Part shown: positions 49,677-62,373 of the stretch, in pieces
How the letters are laid out: each line of letters starts with the position of its first letter
How positions within the stretch are numbered: position 1 is the first letter of the stretch
Assembly (NCBI GenBank): GCA_028023455.1
Contig: JAQFVV010006340.1
Coordinates: forward strand, 2,029,438 to 2,093,437
Reading direction: 5' to 3'
Length of the DNA stretch: 64,000 nt
From: Epiperipatus broadwayi
Taxonomy: Eukaryota; Onychophora; Udeonychophora; Euonychophora; Peripatidae
Notes under the pieces: model-generated
Told to the model about the DNA's origin: nothing
Databases searched by the model: none
What the model saw: the letters and a program-made list of their open reading frames with translations, nothing else
Position numbers and translations under genes: made by a program

Positions 49677-51600
49677 AACCTTCTCCCTGATCTATCTGGT
49701 CATCAAAGAATCATGCCGCCTGTTTTTGCGACCAAATTCTCCTATGCAACCTATGATACTCTCATTATACAGACTATAAGAATAAAGAAACAAAAATGTA
49801 AAACTAATGAAATGATTTTTGTATTGAATAAGACTAGCATGAAACTATAGATCTAAAGAAGATCACAAGGCAACTAATAAAGATAATAACTTCTGGTCAA
49901 ACCAGCTTTGAAATTCACCCGAACAAAAGGTGATGAGTTAAATTTGATGTTCAGCAAATTAATAAATAACTAATAATTATATATATGAAATGATTATGAA
50001 ATTAAACTTATAAATGAAATGGTAAATAAATTATGATGTAGATGACTAAATGAATGATGGAAAGCAGTAATAATTAAATGGTGGAATGAAATGGGTTTAA
50101 GAATAAAGAGAAAAGAGTGAAGATGTATGAGAATAATGAATGATTAAGATGATGATAGAATAAGAGTTAATAATAGTTAAGATGATAAAAAATAAAAGTT
50201 AATGCATGATTAATCAATTATGATAATGAATTAATGTCAAATGAAAATGAATAACTAAAAAAACAATCAAGATGAAATTGAATAACAATGTAATGATGGA
50301 GACAGCAATCTTAAACTATAAACTAATATGGTATTAAATGGTAAAAAGATAAGCTAACTAAAAATAGGGATTCCAAGCTTGACACAACCAGAATCTTATC
50401 ATGAAGTTAAAACAAACTATTATTTTTACAACAACAACAAATAAAATAAAATGTCTTGCATTGGTGGTCGAGAGGTCAGCGCGAAAACCTTGCACTTGCA
50501 GGCAGTTGCCCGGGTTGCGGGTTCGCGTCCCGGCGATGCTATGACATTTAATAATAATAATAACAACAAATAAAATAATAATAATTTATACCTTAAAGTT
50601 TAGTTGACTTTTATAAAACAGTAAAGGTAATCTATTTTAAGTCCAACTATAATAATTAACAAGATATAAAATTTATTACAAATTCAAATTCTATTTTGAA
50701 ACATAACAATTAATTTTTCTTAGGGTTCTAACACGTAAAATCATTATACAAAATATATTTGGGTCAGTAAGAGGATTTTTACCACTACTCAAACATAATG
50801 CACAAAACAGCTCTCAATATATACTCAAATTAAGAACTAGATTTAGCAGTTACACATAATCTTTATGAACTCAATAACTCTTATAACTTTAATAATAACT
50901 TACCAAATTCCTTTTATTAGATAATGATAAACCACATGATCAAGATCAGTGAATGATAGTCTGCAGATTTAACCAAATCAATCAAATCAATATTATATTT
51001 ATCTTTTAATATATTACTTAAAACAATCTGTACTCTAAATTCATTAACATGTTGATTATTGTGTGATGATGCTTTAGATGTACTAACAAATTATAAGGCT
51101 TAACAAAATTATTATGATATAGTATAATATAGTCAATAGTACTATATTGGTCGATGATGATTTCAATTTATATAATCTTCTGAAATGTCGATAGCAATAA
51201 CAATAATAGTGTATATATGTGGCAATTAGCAATAAGATTATAGGCAACTAAATAAATTCTTAAATACAACAAACTTTATTTACAAATTTTTAATTCAAAG
51301 ACATGGCATGAAATAAAATGAATATATTACAAGAACTTATGGATGGGACAAATACTTAGTATCCCATTGACTATATTTTTAGTCAATACCCCCAACTTAT
51401 AAAATGATATTCAACAGAATCATTTATTACCGTTTAGCCTATTTTAAAAATAAGATAATGAAGCTTATTTAAGCTGACTAGCACTTCAATTACAAGTAAC
51501 AGTATATTTAGAACTTTAGGATATGCTTCAAGTTTAAATTTAGAATTGAAAAAAAAATTTCAAAGTATTGCATTCTCCTAAAGCCCTTTCTTTAATTCTT
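49674..51600. mobile_element. LTR-like block related to 4788-10616 (partial)
   Basis: Begins TGTAACCTTCTCC after (TA)n and follows the same sequence order as 4788-6500, with many small differences. Shared marks include GAAACTATA, AGAAGATCAC and TTCTGGTCAA in the first 250 bp and GTCGATAGCAATAACAATAA near 51190. A SINE lies at 50450-50561. From 50585 on, the block is the left arm of a large inverted repeat, and no GTTACA end was found to its right. So it is a rearranged or truncated member of the family. Confidence 0.6.
50450..50561 (+). mobile_element. Short tRNA-derived SINE with 17-bp target duplication
   Basis: A G/C-rich island in A+T-rich DNA has a Pol III A box (TGGTCGAGAGG, 50465-50475) and B box (GGTTCGCGTCC, 50520-50530) at tRNA spacing. 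The ends pair partly like an acceptor stem (GCATTG near 50458 with CGATGC near 50534). The body ends in (ATA)n. AACAACAAATAAAATAA occurs exactly on both sides (50433-50449 and 50562-50578), consistent with LINE-type target-primed insertion, although that sequence is of low complexity. D- and anticodon-stem pairing is poor, so a working tRNA is unlikely. Confidence 0.72.
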
Positions 51601-52159
51601 GCAAAATATTTTTTAAAGAAAGGTTTCTTTCAAGAAGGACTAAACATTTTATTTTTTTCATTATGATATTCTATAAACAATTCATAAGATATAACTATCT
51701 TATTCTTTTTTAAAACTCTTGGATAAGCTTATAAATAATAATGCATCTCCAATTTTTTTTTTAGATGGCAAATAGCTTTCCATTGCATCAGTATAATGTC
51801 TGTTCTGTGGTTTTTATGTACCAAAACAGTTCTCTGGTGAAGCATTAATAAAATAGTATCAATAAACCTTTTATGCATTTTTATATTATTATAATTTATA
51901 TACATTTTATTCCGTAGTATATCAATTTTTCATTGTGGAATTCTAGGTTCAACTTAAATAAAATACTCCTGGTAAGTAAACTTTTAAAATTAGCCAATCA
52001 TTTTCATGAAGTTCCCAAAATATATTATATTTTAAACTCTCTTTTAAAAGTATATAAAAGTATTCTGGATAGCTTCTGATATATTATTAAAGATACCTTT
52101 TATACACTTAAATCTCATCTAATACATTATTAATCTCACATGATACCCCCATGCAATTT

Positions 52160-52194
52160 GTATTTATATTCTAGAAAATACGTCATTTGATTGG
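52160..52194 (-). promoter_or_regulatory. Promoter-like cluster, left arm
   Basis: On the minus strand: CCAAT (52194-52190), a CRE-like TGACGTA (52185-52179) and TATAAATAC (52168-52160), in promoter order. It points away from the palindrome centre. Confidence 0.4.
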
Positions 52195-52359
52195 TTGATT
52201 CTCACTTTTAATTTGAGATCAAATTTACATATGTTGCAAACTTGCACAATTAAGTTTTAAAATGAAAAATTATGACATAATATAACTTACAAATATTTTT
52301 TAAAAATATAACATTTAAATCAATTATTACTTTATCAAAATTATTTGAACATTTAAAAT

Positions 52360-52910
52360 ATTACTAAAAAAATCACTCATATATCACACGACTATATAGC
52401 TTGTATTACCAATATGTAATATATAAAGAGCCTGCTAATAGCTCTAAACAAGTTTATTTATTTTATTTTTTTATGATAAATGCTACAAGAGAAAATACCT
52501 GAAGACTTTATCTATGATGGTCCCCAACCCCAAACTGGTTTCAAACTATGGCTCTCATCAGTGAGGAGCTAAGACCTTAGATTAAAAATATTAACTCAAG
52601 CAAAGCATTTATCTCATTCTTGAATATTAAGAAAAAGATCCAAATCTTCAGACACCTACATATCTTCGAACTCAGCTCTTTAACTAAAGAAACTATATGA
52701 CCCTGAACTAAATTCAGTGATCCCATATATTAGTAGGCTTAGCAATTTAATATAGCGAAAGCCTTAATAGCAAAATTATAATATTAGTAAAAAATCAGTC
52801 ATATATCACATGACCTATAGTGCTTATATTACCAATATGTAAAAATAAAGAGCCTGCTAACAGCTCTAAACAAGCTTATTTATTTTATTTTTTTATGATA
52901 AATGCTACAC
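52360..52910 (-). repeat. 422-bp unit with terminal direct repeats (retrozyme-like), left arm
   Basis: Two direct repeats of about 120 bp (52369-52488 and 52791-52910; both include CAATATGTAA, AAAGAGCCTGCTAA and ATGATAAATGCTACA) are offset by exactly 422 bp. This equals about 1.3 tandem copies of one unit. On the minus strand the unit holds a hammerhead-like core. Animal retrozymes and Penelope-like elements have this arrangement of short tandem or LTR-like repeats bearing hammerheads. Assignment to them is inference. Confidence 0.5.
52520..52572 (-). ncRNA. Hammerhead-ribozyme-like core (left arm)
   Basis: On the minus strand the exact core CTGATGA (52561-52555) is followed 12 bases later by GAAAC (52542-52538). 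The intervening 12 bases could form only a weak stem II. Downstream ACC...GGTT could form stem III with a GTT cleavage triplet. Stem I pairing is poor, with a mismatch next to the core. Possibly a decayed hammerhead; chance is not excluded. Confidence 0.3.
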
Positions 52911-53228
52911 AAAAATAAAATAAATAAGCTTGTTTAGAGCTATTAGCGTGCTCTTTATATATTACATATTGGTAATACAAGCTATATAGGTCATGTGATA
53001 TATGACTGATTTTTTACTAATATTATAATTTTGCTATTAAGGCTTTGGCTATATTAAATTGCTAAGCCTACTAATATATGGGATCACTGAATTTAGTTCA
53101 GGCTCATATAGTTTCTTTAGTTAAAGAGCTGAGTTTGAAGACATGTAGGTGTCTGAAGATTTGGATCTTTTTCTTAATATTTAAGAATGAGATAAAAGCT
53201 TTGCTTGAGTTAATATTTTGAATCTAAG

Positions 53229-53285
53229 GTCCTAGCTCCTCACCGATGAGAGCCATAGCTTGAAACCGGTCAGGGGATGGGGACC
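53229..53285 (+). ncRNA. Hammerhead-ribozyme-like core (right arm)
   Basis: Inverted counterpart of the left-arm site. It reads CCGATGA (53243-53249, one change in the core), then 12 bases, then GAAAC (53262-53266). Here a three-pair stem II (GAG with CTT) is possible, but the triplet position has changed. A further diverged copy at 56128 reads CTGAGGTGA...GGAAC. Confidence 0.25.
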
Positions 53286-53526
53286 ATCATAGATAAAGGC
53301 TTCAGGTACTTTCTCTTGTAGCATTTATCATAAAAAATAAAATAAATAAGCTAGAACATTTAAAATAACTTTTAAAATAATTTTAATAAAGTAATAATTG
53401 ATTTAAAAGTTATATTTTTAAATAACATTTGTAAGTTATATTACGTCATATTTTTTTATTTTAAAATTTAATTGTGCAAGTTTCCAACATATATAAATTT
53501 GATCTCAAACTAAAAGTGAGAATCGA

Positions 53527-53560
53527 CCAATCAAATGATGTATTTTTTAGAATATAAATA
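53527..53560 (+). promoter_or_regulatory. Promoter-like cluster, right arm
   Basis: CCAAT (53527-53531) and TATAAATA (53553-53560) are the mirror copy of the left-arm cluster. It points rightwards, so the palindrome carries two outward-facing promoter-like sites. Confidence 0.4.
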
Positions 53561-55939
53561 CGGGGGGTATCAGGGAAGATTAATAATGTATTAGAGGAGA
53601 TTTAAAAGTATAAAAGGTAACTTTAATAATATATCAAAAGCTATCCAGAATACTTTTATATACTTTTAAAAGAGAGTTTAAAATATAATATATTTTGGGA
53701 ACTTCGTAAAAATGATTGGCTAATTTTAAAAGTTTACTTACCAGGAGTATTTTATTTAAGTTTAACCTAGAATTTTGCAATGAAAAATTGATATACTACA
53801 GAATAAAATGTATATAAATTATAATAATATAAAAATGCATAGAATGTTTATTGATATTATTTTATTAATGCTTCACCAGAGAACTGTTTTGGTACATAAA
53901 AACCACAGAACGAACATTATACTGATGCAATGGAAGGTTATTTGTTGTCTAAAAAAAAAATTCGAGATGCATTATAATTTATAAGCTTATCCAAGAGTTT
54001 TAAAAAAGAATAAGATACTTATATCTTATGAATTGTTTATATAATATCATAATGAAAGGAATAAAATGTTTAGTCCTTTTTGAAGATAACATTTTTTTAA
54101 AAAATATTTTGCAAGAATTAAAGAAAGGGCTTTAGGAGAATGCAATACTTTGAAAATTTTTTTTAATTCTAAATTTAAACTTGGTGCATATTCTAAAGTT
54201 ATAAATATACTGTTAGTTGTAATTTAAGTGCTAGGAAGCTTAAATAAGTTTCATTATCTTATTTTTAAAATAGGCTAAACGGTAATAAATGATTGTGTTG
54301 AAAATCATTTTATAAGTTGGGGGTATTGACTAAGAATATGGTCAATGGGATACTAAGTATTTGTCCCATCCATAAGTTCTTGTAATATATTAGTTTTATT
54401 TCATGCCATGTCTTTGAATTAATAATTTGTAAATAAAGTTTGTTGTATTTAAAAAATTACTTAGTTTTCTGTAATCTTATTGCTAATTACCACATATATA
54501 CACTATTATTGTTATTGCTATCAACCTATCAGAAGATTATATAAATTGAAATCATCATTGACCAATATAGTACTGTTGACTATATTATACTATCATAATA
54601 ATTTTGTTAAACCTTATAATTTGTTAGTACACCTAAAGCATCATCGCACAATAATCAAAATGTTAATGAATTTAGAGTACAGATTGTTTTAAGTAATAGA
54701 TTAAAAGATAAATATAATATCGATTTGATTGATTTGGTTAAATCTGCACTGATCTTGATCACATGGTTTATCATTATCTAATAAAAGGAATTTGGTAAGT
54801 TATTATTAAAGTTATAAGAGTTATTGAGTTCATAAAGATTATGTGTAACTGCTAAATCTAGTTCTTAATTTGAGTATATATTGAGAGCTGTTTTGTGCAT
54901 TATGTTTGTGTAGTGGTAAAATCTTTCTTACTGACCCAAATATATTTTGTATAATGATTTTAAGTGTTAGAACCCTGAGAAAAATTAATTGTTAAGTTTC
55001 AAAATAGAATTTGAATTTGTAACAAATTTTATATCTAGTTAATTATTATAGTTGGACTTGAAATAGATTACTTTTACTGTTTTATGTAAGTCAACTAAAC
55101 TTTAAGGTATACATTTTTTTTTTTACTTTATTAAAAGATAGATAATTCAAAAATGATTTTATAATTTATTTGCTATATATATCATAACACTTGTTTTCAA
55201 AATTATTTCGAATTATTATTTTTTTCTTGATATTTTAATTTACAAACACAATATTGTTTGGCTGAATAATAAGAATGGCGCGAAATTCAAACGTAATCCA
55301 CTTTTTAGTTTACATATAAATAATTTGTTTAAATGACTGCAAGGTTTTGAGATTTTCTATTCCTGCATTTGTAGAGAGCAAGATATTATCATTTCATTGA
55401 ATTAGATTTCAGAATTTACTGATGTTTAGTTTTTTTTCTTCCTTACTTTAGATCAGACTTGAATTCTGTGGTTGCTTAGTTCTTGTTTTTCTTAATTAGT
55501 CAAACCCACCCACCCCCTACAGCTGAGTTAGATAATATATAGCTTGTTTTTCTAATGTATTGTGGGACTGAATTGGCCAATAATTTTTATTGTGCATAAT
55601 TAATATTACCACCCCTGGCTTTATTTTTATTAACTACCCATTATTATTCAAGACAGCTTTAGATATACTACATAACAAAATATGCTTAAGTAATTTACAG
55701 TAATGATTCATTTTACAAGACTTACAAATTTGATTTAATTATTTATTTATTTCAATTACTATTCAACAATAATAAAATAGCAATATATTTATCTCCCAAT
55801 TAATAACAATATTTTTAAATTGTTGTTTTATCCCTAGTTTCAAAGCTACACTGGGTTTGAAATCTCATCTACACTAAACCAATTTTCCAGTGCATTCAAA
55901 ACAATTTTTATTGAAACCCACTCATTAAGATTTTAATGC

Positions 55940-56330
55940 CAAATATATTATTAAGGTTTAAAATACTAGGACTATTAATATGTGGTAGATCTGAATTTGG
56001 TTCAGTCCTATATAGCTATTTTTAAGTCTGAAAATTTCAGTTTCTTTTCAATAATTACTTATTAAATAAGTGCTGTTTTTTGAGTTGATATTTTGTATCT
56101 AGTGTCTGAATATGTAGCTTCTCACTGAGGTGATCCATAAACTCGGAACCAATTGGGCTGGGGATAGGAATATTCCAGATAAAGATTTTGAATATTTTCT
56201 CTTACTGCACTTATTAATAAGAGTTTGTTTGAGCTATTTGGTATGCTCTGTATACTGCACAGATACACATATTGAAATGAAGAATGTCTTATTCATTGCA
56301 GTATCAGCAATATGGTATTTCTGATGGTTG
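55940..56330 (+). repeat. Third, diverged copy of the 422-bp unit
   Basis: Aligns with 52990-53330 of the right arm followed by 52911-52990. It shares ATTATTAAGG, TATGTGGTAGATCTGAATTTGGTTCAG-like order, CTTCTCACTGA, AACCAATTGGGCTGGGG, ATTTTCTCTT and GTTTGTTTGAGCTATT. It lies outside the palindrome, so the unit exists as a dispersed repeat. Open frames at 56130-56422 fall inside it and are not genes. Confidence 0.6.
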
Positions 56331-57378
56331 TGAGGTTTTTCAGTGTTGTGAGGAATTGTAATAAATATAACATCAGAAATGTTTAAATATATACAATAGA
56401 ACAATTGGTGTAAAAAAAGCATCTAATATTTACATTTTGTAATAAATTATTAAATGTGACATTTTAAAATAATTTAATAGGATTGATAAAAAAATGTTTA
56501 AATGTAAAAAAAAAAAACTGCAAATTATAGAATTATGTTAAAACCTTTTTTTATCAAATAATATAGATAATATTATAAAAATAATAACAGGCAATTTAAT
56601 AAGTACAATGGTTTGCAAGTTCAATCTATTAAATAATGAAAGTGTATTTGAAATTCTTATAATTGAAATAAAACTAGTTCCAAAATGTAAGATATCATAA
56701 ATTTCAAAAACCAATGACAAGGTGCTCAAAAACAGATACAAATTATATGAGCAGTGTTTGAAAGCAATCAATCTGAATTCATGTTTTAATTAAGCTACAA
56801 TCAATCTGGATTATCACTTTATTCAAACTACATCAAATCTATATTAAAATGACTGAATAAAATTTTAAAAAAAGTCATCTGTTGATCTATCTTGGATTTC
56901 AAGAAATTGAATTCTTGCTGTAAAACTTTTGCTTTTTAAGTTAAAAACAAAGTTTAGAGTGTTATACACATGTGTAAACATTATTACACTTTATTTTAGT
57001 ACATATTTAATTCACACAAACTATATTTTATATAAATGATTGATTAGAGTATGGACACAGTTTTTTTTTTAAAATTAGTTGAGTTTTAAAGCAACTGAAG
57101 TTTAAACAAAAGTTATTTATTTCTTCTTCTATTTAACTATATAAACATTATAATTTACTAACATTTTTTTAAAAGTTTTCTTTAATGCTAAATTATCAGA
57201 TAAATAATCAAGGATGTAATATTCATTTTAAATGCAAAAAGTCCATGTTTGTAATATATGCAAAATAAAATATCCAACAATGTGAGAATAATATAATTAT
57301 TAGAGTTTTAAATTTGAGTTTTGAAATTTAATCAAGTTCATTTATATATATATATATATTCTTGCTATTAAAAGGTGA

Positions 57379-57394
57379 TGACCATAAAAAAGAG

Positions 57395-57430
<36 letters not shown>

Positions 57431-57446
57431 CTCTTTTTTATGGTGA
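57379..57446. repeat. Hairpin with (TA)n loop
   Basis: ACCATAAAAAAGAGCTAATA on the left pairs perfectly with its complement on the right, and (TA)n fills the space between. A separate (TA)n lies just upstream (57342-57359). Confidence 0.9.
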
Positions 57447-57994
57447 ATTAAATTTTATGTATGTTAGAACTTATTACGTATCCATAATTATTAAATCCTT
57501 GTTAAATGGTTATTCTTGTCAACATCTATATAATGGATTTATTCACAGTTATAGTCTATAAACTCAAGATTCAAAGACTATCTTACTAAAAAAAATAATA
57601 AAGGATGGTTCAACTCATACTCTCACAATTTTTGTTATGCAGAAGCACCATAAATAAAACTTGGCAAACAAAATCTATCTTAGTTTTCATTTTTCATAGC
57701 TTAAACACTAATCTCCATTAACTTTCTTCATCATATTTCACTCTCAAGTTTTTATATCTAGTCTATTCTTTATTTTTGTCACTGTGGTTATGAAAAATTA
57801 AAATATATCACACTTCAAATTTGGATCACACTCCACTGGAATAAAATAATTTATTCTATTACTTGATAATTATGGTTGTAGTTTTATCATTCTTTGCTTA
57901 TGTAACATAAATTAATTATACTGTAAATACATTAACATCGATATGTTGTTTGCTATTATTGTTTTCAAGTAAAATAAGTATAAATTTTAACAGC

Positions 57995-58169
<175 letters not shown>

Positions 58170-60071
58170 TGTTAATAAATCTGGCTTAATTTATATTTAA
58201 AAATATACAATAGTAAATAATTAAAATAAATAAATCAAAAATTAAAGTTACCGTATTTTCTTGACAGTTTACTGATTCATAAGTAAATATTAAGGTGAAA
58301 ATGTATATATAAAATTTCATTTTTCCAATTTAGTACGTTGTTATTCTAAAAAAAAATGCAAATATGTAAAAATAATTATAGTAATGCCTAAAGTATAATA
58401 ATTTAAAACAGTGTCTTATAAGTCTAGAATGAAAATAAATCAACTAAACAAAATATTTGAAACTCCACCGTCAAAACAAAAATAAAATAGTACTCATTAT
58501 ATCATCTTTCTTTACTCTTCTTGGTAGTTCACGCTATCTATATACAATAAAATGCTTAATCAGAAGGAAGATCCTCACTTCAAGCAGCAATAAATTGAAT
58601 TTCAATCTAAAATTATTTAGCTTACCACTATGTTTTTATATCCATGGATTCCAAAATTCTACTATGGTTTTATGATAATGACAATTGGGTTTAAAGGAAA
58701 TATGTTTTGAGTCTTGGAATATTTTTGACATTTTTTTTTTTTGAAGAATAGAAAAATTTGTTATTAATTTATTTATTTCTTTTAGTGGATAAATAACATA
58801 TGATAAAAACCTTATGAAGTACTCTGTGCTTATATACTAACCAAATACTTTTTAACACTTTTATTTTATGTACATATGCAATCAAATGTTTACTTTTTTG
58901 GAATAAGTTTTCTTTTAATATAAAATATCAGGTGACCTATAAACAACTTATTAAACATCAACACTCTTTCCTTCACTAAAATGTATTTGTAATTATTAAA
59001 ATAATAGTACGTAATCACGTGGTAAAATATTATTTTTAAATTGAAAGTCATTTTGATTCTCCTAGTAGCAAGTTTAAAAATTAAATATTCCAGGCTGTTT
59101 ATCAGAGCGATTTCTTAGTTTGATTACTAAACTGAGAATAACTCGTTTACTTTTAATTATTTGTCTTTCACTTTACCATCGTTATTAACTATACAAAAAT
59201 TTAGGAAATATGGTTTAAGAATGAGTTTAAAAAAACCGTATTAAATCTATACTATTGACTTAATAAAATTAGCAAATTGAAAGATGATATTTAGGCTTTG
59301 ACCAAGTCAGAAGTTTTTAAAAACATTCATCGGTTAGTTCTAAAACTAATCTCTATAACAACAGCAGGGAAAAAATATCATTCAATATATAGAGGTTAAG
59401 AAGCAAGTACGAATGTGTGAGAGTACTTTTCAATATTTTTCCCGTTTGAAATGGTGATTATTTGTATTAATTTCTGAAGATAATTTACCTGTGTGTCATA
59501 AAATATTGTTTTTGTCTATAGCTTTTCCAGTCAAATAGTTTCCTACAAGAGTGGATTATTAAAATATATCATGCTATTTTATGCACAACAGTGTTGTTAA
59601 TATCGTCTAACGTTGATCTGCCTAGAGCAGCGATATCACCAGTTCATAATTAAAATGTAGAAATACATGTGAATAGTCTGCAATGATAATAATAAAAACA
59701 TACATAATCTAATATTACTACTAAGAAAGTGAAATATATTTTAAATTGTGTACACTTCCGATTCAAAAATGAAGTTAACTTTCAGAAGTGCTCAGTAACT
59801 TGCTTCAAGGGTCACTTTATATGTGCAATGCGAATAACTTCTAATTATAATAATAAGTAAGCGCTTAGAGAGACATGCACTGTTACATCGTTGTGCAAGT
59901 ATTTTTGATTTTTGGTATAAAAAAAAATTAATTATTGGTGTTTTTAGTGCTATGTAACTAAAGATAAATAACTTATCTTGCTTTGAAGTGAATTTTTTAT
60001 TGATAATTGATAAATTTAGACTGTTAATTTAATTATTTTTTCCATTGCAAAAATTTAATTTTCTGTCCAAT

Positions 60072-61680
60072 ATGGATGTCAAGTGTGTCAGAAAAAATTT
60101 TGATAAGACAAGCAATGTTAAAAATCCTATTTCAATTTTCAATGGAAAAGTAAATGAGCAGGCTCCAAAACCATGTAGTATTGTTCCAAATGGCTCAAAT
60201 GTAAATAAAAATGCACAGGAAAATCAAGAAAAACCAAACGGAAAAAATTATCTTAAAAGCAAAAAATCTGTTATTAGCAAAAATAATCGTGAAACCGGAA
60301 GTAAGGACCTTAAACCCAAGGAAGTCATGAAAAAAGAAATGGTAAAAAAATGAAGTTGACAGTTTTGAAGATAAAGACTACGAGAAGGCTACTTCAAATA
60401 ATGAGCAAGATCCAACCAAAGATAAGGAGGCTATTCATCACGTTATAAATAGAAAGATACCTAGATTGCTAAATGAAAAAAAAAAATGTAAAAAACGGCT
60501 CAAGAACCAGTGGATATCAACAAGACATAACCAAGACAGCTAATCTAAATAAAATTCTTAAATAATTAAATAATAGAAAGCCCAGAAAACCTTTAACCAA
60601 AACTAAAAAGAATCAAAATAAAGCTAGCACTCACCACCAATCTTCACAAAAAAGGCAAAGTTGAAGAAATACTTCAGGCAGGTGGTAAAGAGACAGGTAG
60701 TCAAAATAGTAATCAGGCTCAATTCACACCAATGGAAGAAAATAATATGAAGGCATCAGGTAAAGACAAAACATCACTAACAGTTTTGCAGGCAACATAT
60801 GCTGACAAGGTGAAAAGTAAACAATGTGGTCCATAACAAACAGACATAGATTTACATCACCAGAAAAAAGTAAACTGAAAATTGAAACCAGCATCAATGT
60901 AGAAGCTACAAAATTTCAACCTCTAGATCTTGATGAGGACTTCCTATTAGCTGAAAATAAGCCATCTGAACCCAACATAACACAGGAGAATGGAATGTTA
61001 AACCAAAAAGACTGTGAAATGGTGATCTGAGAGTTTAACAAAAAAAAATTGTTGGTTTTGTTTAATTCTTTTTCCAATTATAAAAATGAATGTACAAATA
61101 AAGAATGCCAACTTTTCCAGTTTTCCACTGACCAGTTTTTCCTGCTAATGAAGAAGTTGTGCCTGGAGGATACTGTAAAATGTATTAACCATCACGTAAA
61201 TGGCCACTATTTTGTGGTCAAATTTCACAACATCCTCCAGAAGGAGTTGTTCTGTAGAAAGCAAATGCTTCTCGGAAATGAATTTTTTAATAAAATAGAC
61301 TTGTCCTAAAACATGATGGTTCACAGTACCACCTCTAATTGTTAGATGAATTTTGATGGTCAGTACCTGCAAAAGCTACTTGAGAAGTTTGGAACAATCA
61401 CGTCATTTCAATATCTGTCAGAATTCAGGGCAGGAATAGAACTCCTATCAAATACAGTGGTGTCCCCCCTCAAATTATTGTGAAGAGTCCTAATCACAGA
61501 AGTACAACCACTACTGGAAGAATCAAAATTCCCTCTGTATTTATCCATTATGTGCATAAAGCCACATTATTTTGCATGTGGTTACCACAACCACCTGGTC
61601 ATAACATGTTCCAAAAGGCTGTGTCCCATCTGTAAAATGATAAATACAAGAACACAAGTGTTATATGGAGGCAGTAGATA
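60072..61680 (+). pseudogene. LINE ORF1 relic
   Basis: Starts at MDVKCVRKNFDKTSNVKNP (60072; an in-frame ATG lies at 60045). The first about 90 residues are Lys/Asn-rich and low-complexity, typical of ORF1 N-termini. Fragments then read LQATYADKVKSK (about 60785) and NKECQLFQFSTDQFFLLMKK, then INHHVNGHYFVVKFHN (61091-61230), like the RNA-binding part. Next comes LEKFGTITSFQYLSEFRAGIE (from about 61375). Near 61567-61636 FACGYHNHLVITCSKRLCPIC is a degenerate CCHC-type knuckle. At least six frame breaks show it is not functional. ORF1 proteins bind the element's own RNA. Confidence 0.65.
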
Positions 61681-62373
61681 AGAACACGGTGCAAAATACC
61701 AACTATGGAAATGAACAATTTGGCAGATCATCCAGGGTGAAAAGAAAGGAAGATCAGCAAATCACAAGAACAGTAGGCCAGGAAGGTGAGACATCTCAAG
61801 AAAATGACAAAATAACATTAATAGAAATAGAGTTGCATATACCTTGTACATCCAAAGATTTAATTGGTAACAAAAATAAACTAGTTCTGAAACACAATGA
61901 TAATAAGATGAGCCAAATAATACTGGATCAAGTTAAAATAATGCTCCCTCATATACAATCTACAGAAGGGGTGTTGAAGTGTAAAGCTCAAGATCTATTC
62001 ATATCATAATCTGATGAAACTGCAAGCTTTCTGTCAGACTCAGAATATATTAACAGACTAACAAGTCCCACTATAACCACACCCAGATTGCAGATAGTCA
62101 AACCTGACAGAAAGTAATACAAAAGGAAGTCAAGGACTGAAATCTTAACCTCAAAATCTGCAGCAAACGAGATTTGCAATAATAATAGTGAGCTAGTAGC
62201 AGATACTCAAGACTTGTGCATGCTGGTGGTCGATTGCCAACTGGAAATGACATTGTCACACCAATATCTCCCACTTAAATGGGAGAACTCATTGGATTCC
62301 AGTGGGCACAATATCATGCTGAATGACCTGTTTCTTGAATAATGTATTAGTCTCTGCCACATTATCATTATAA

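Larger units (their letters stand above)
50585..55107. repeat. 4.5-kb inverted repeat (palindrome)
   Basis: The left arm (50585-52910) and right arm (52911-55107) are reverse complements from the outer ends (ACCTTAAAGTTTAGTTGAC and its complement GTCAACTAAACTTTAAGGT) to the centre. Identity is about 95% in the 150 bp sampled. There is almost no spacer. The left arm has about 100 bp near 52370-52480 that is missing from the right arm near 53350. The open frame 54480-54692 lies in the right arm and has no recognised domain. Confidence 0.88.

Noticed and set aside
50458-50540. Functional tRNA gene
   Set aside because: The A and B boxes are good, but the D and anticodon stems do not pair properly. 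The unit has an A+T tail and a flanking duplication, so a SINE or retroposed pseudogene fits better.
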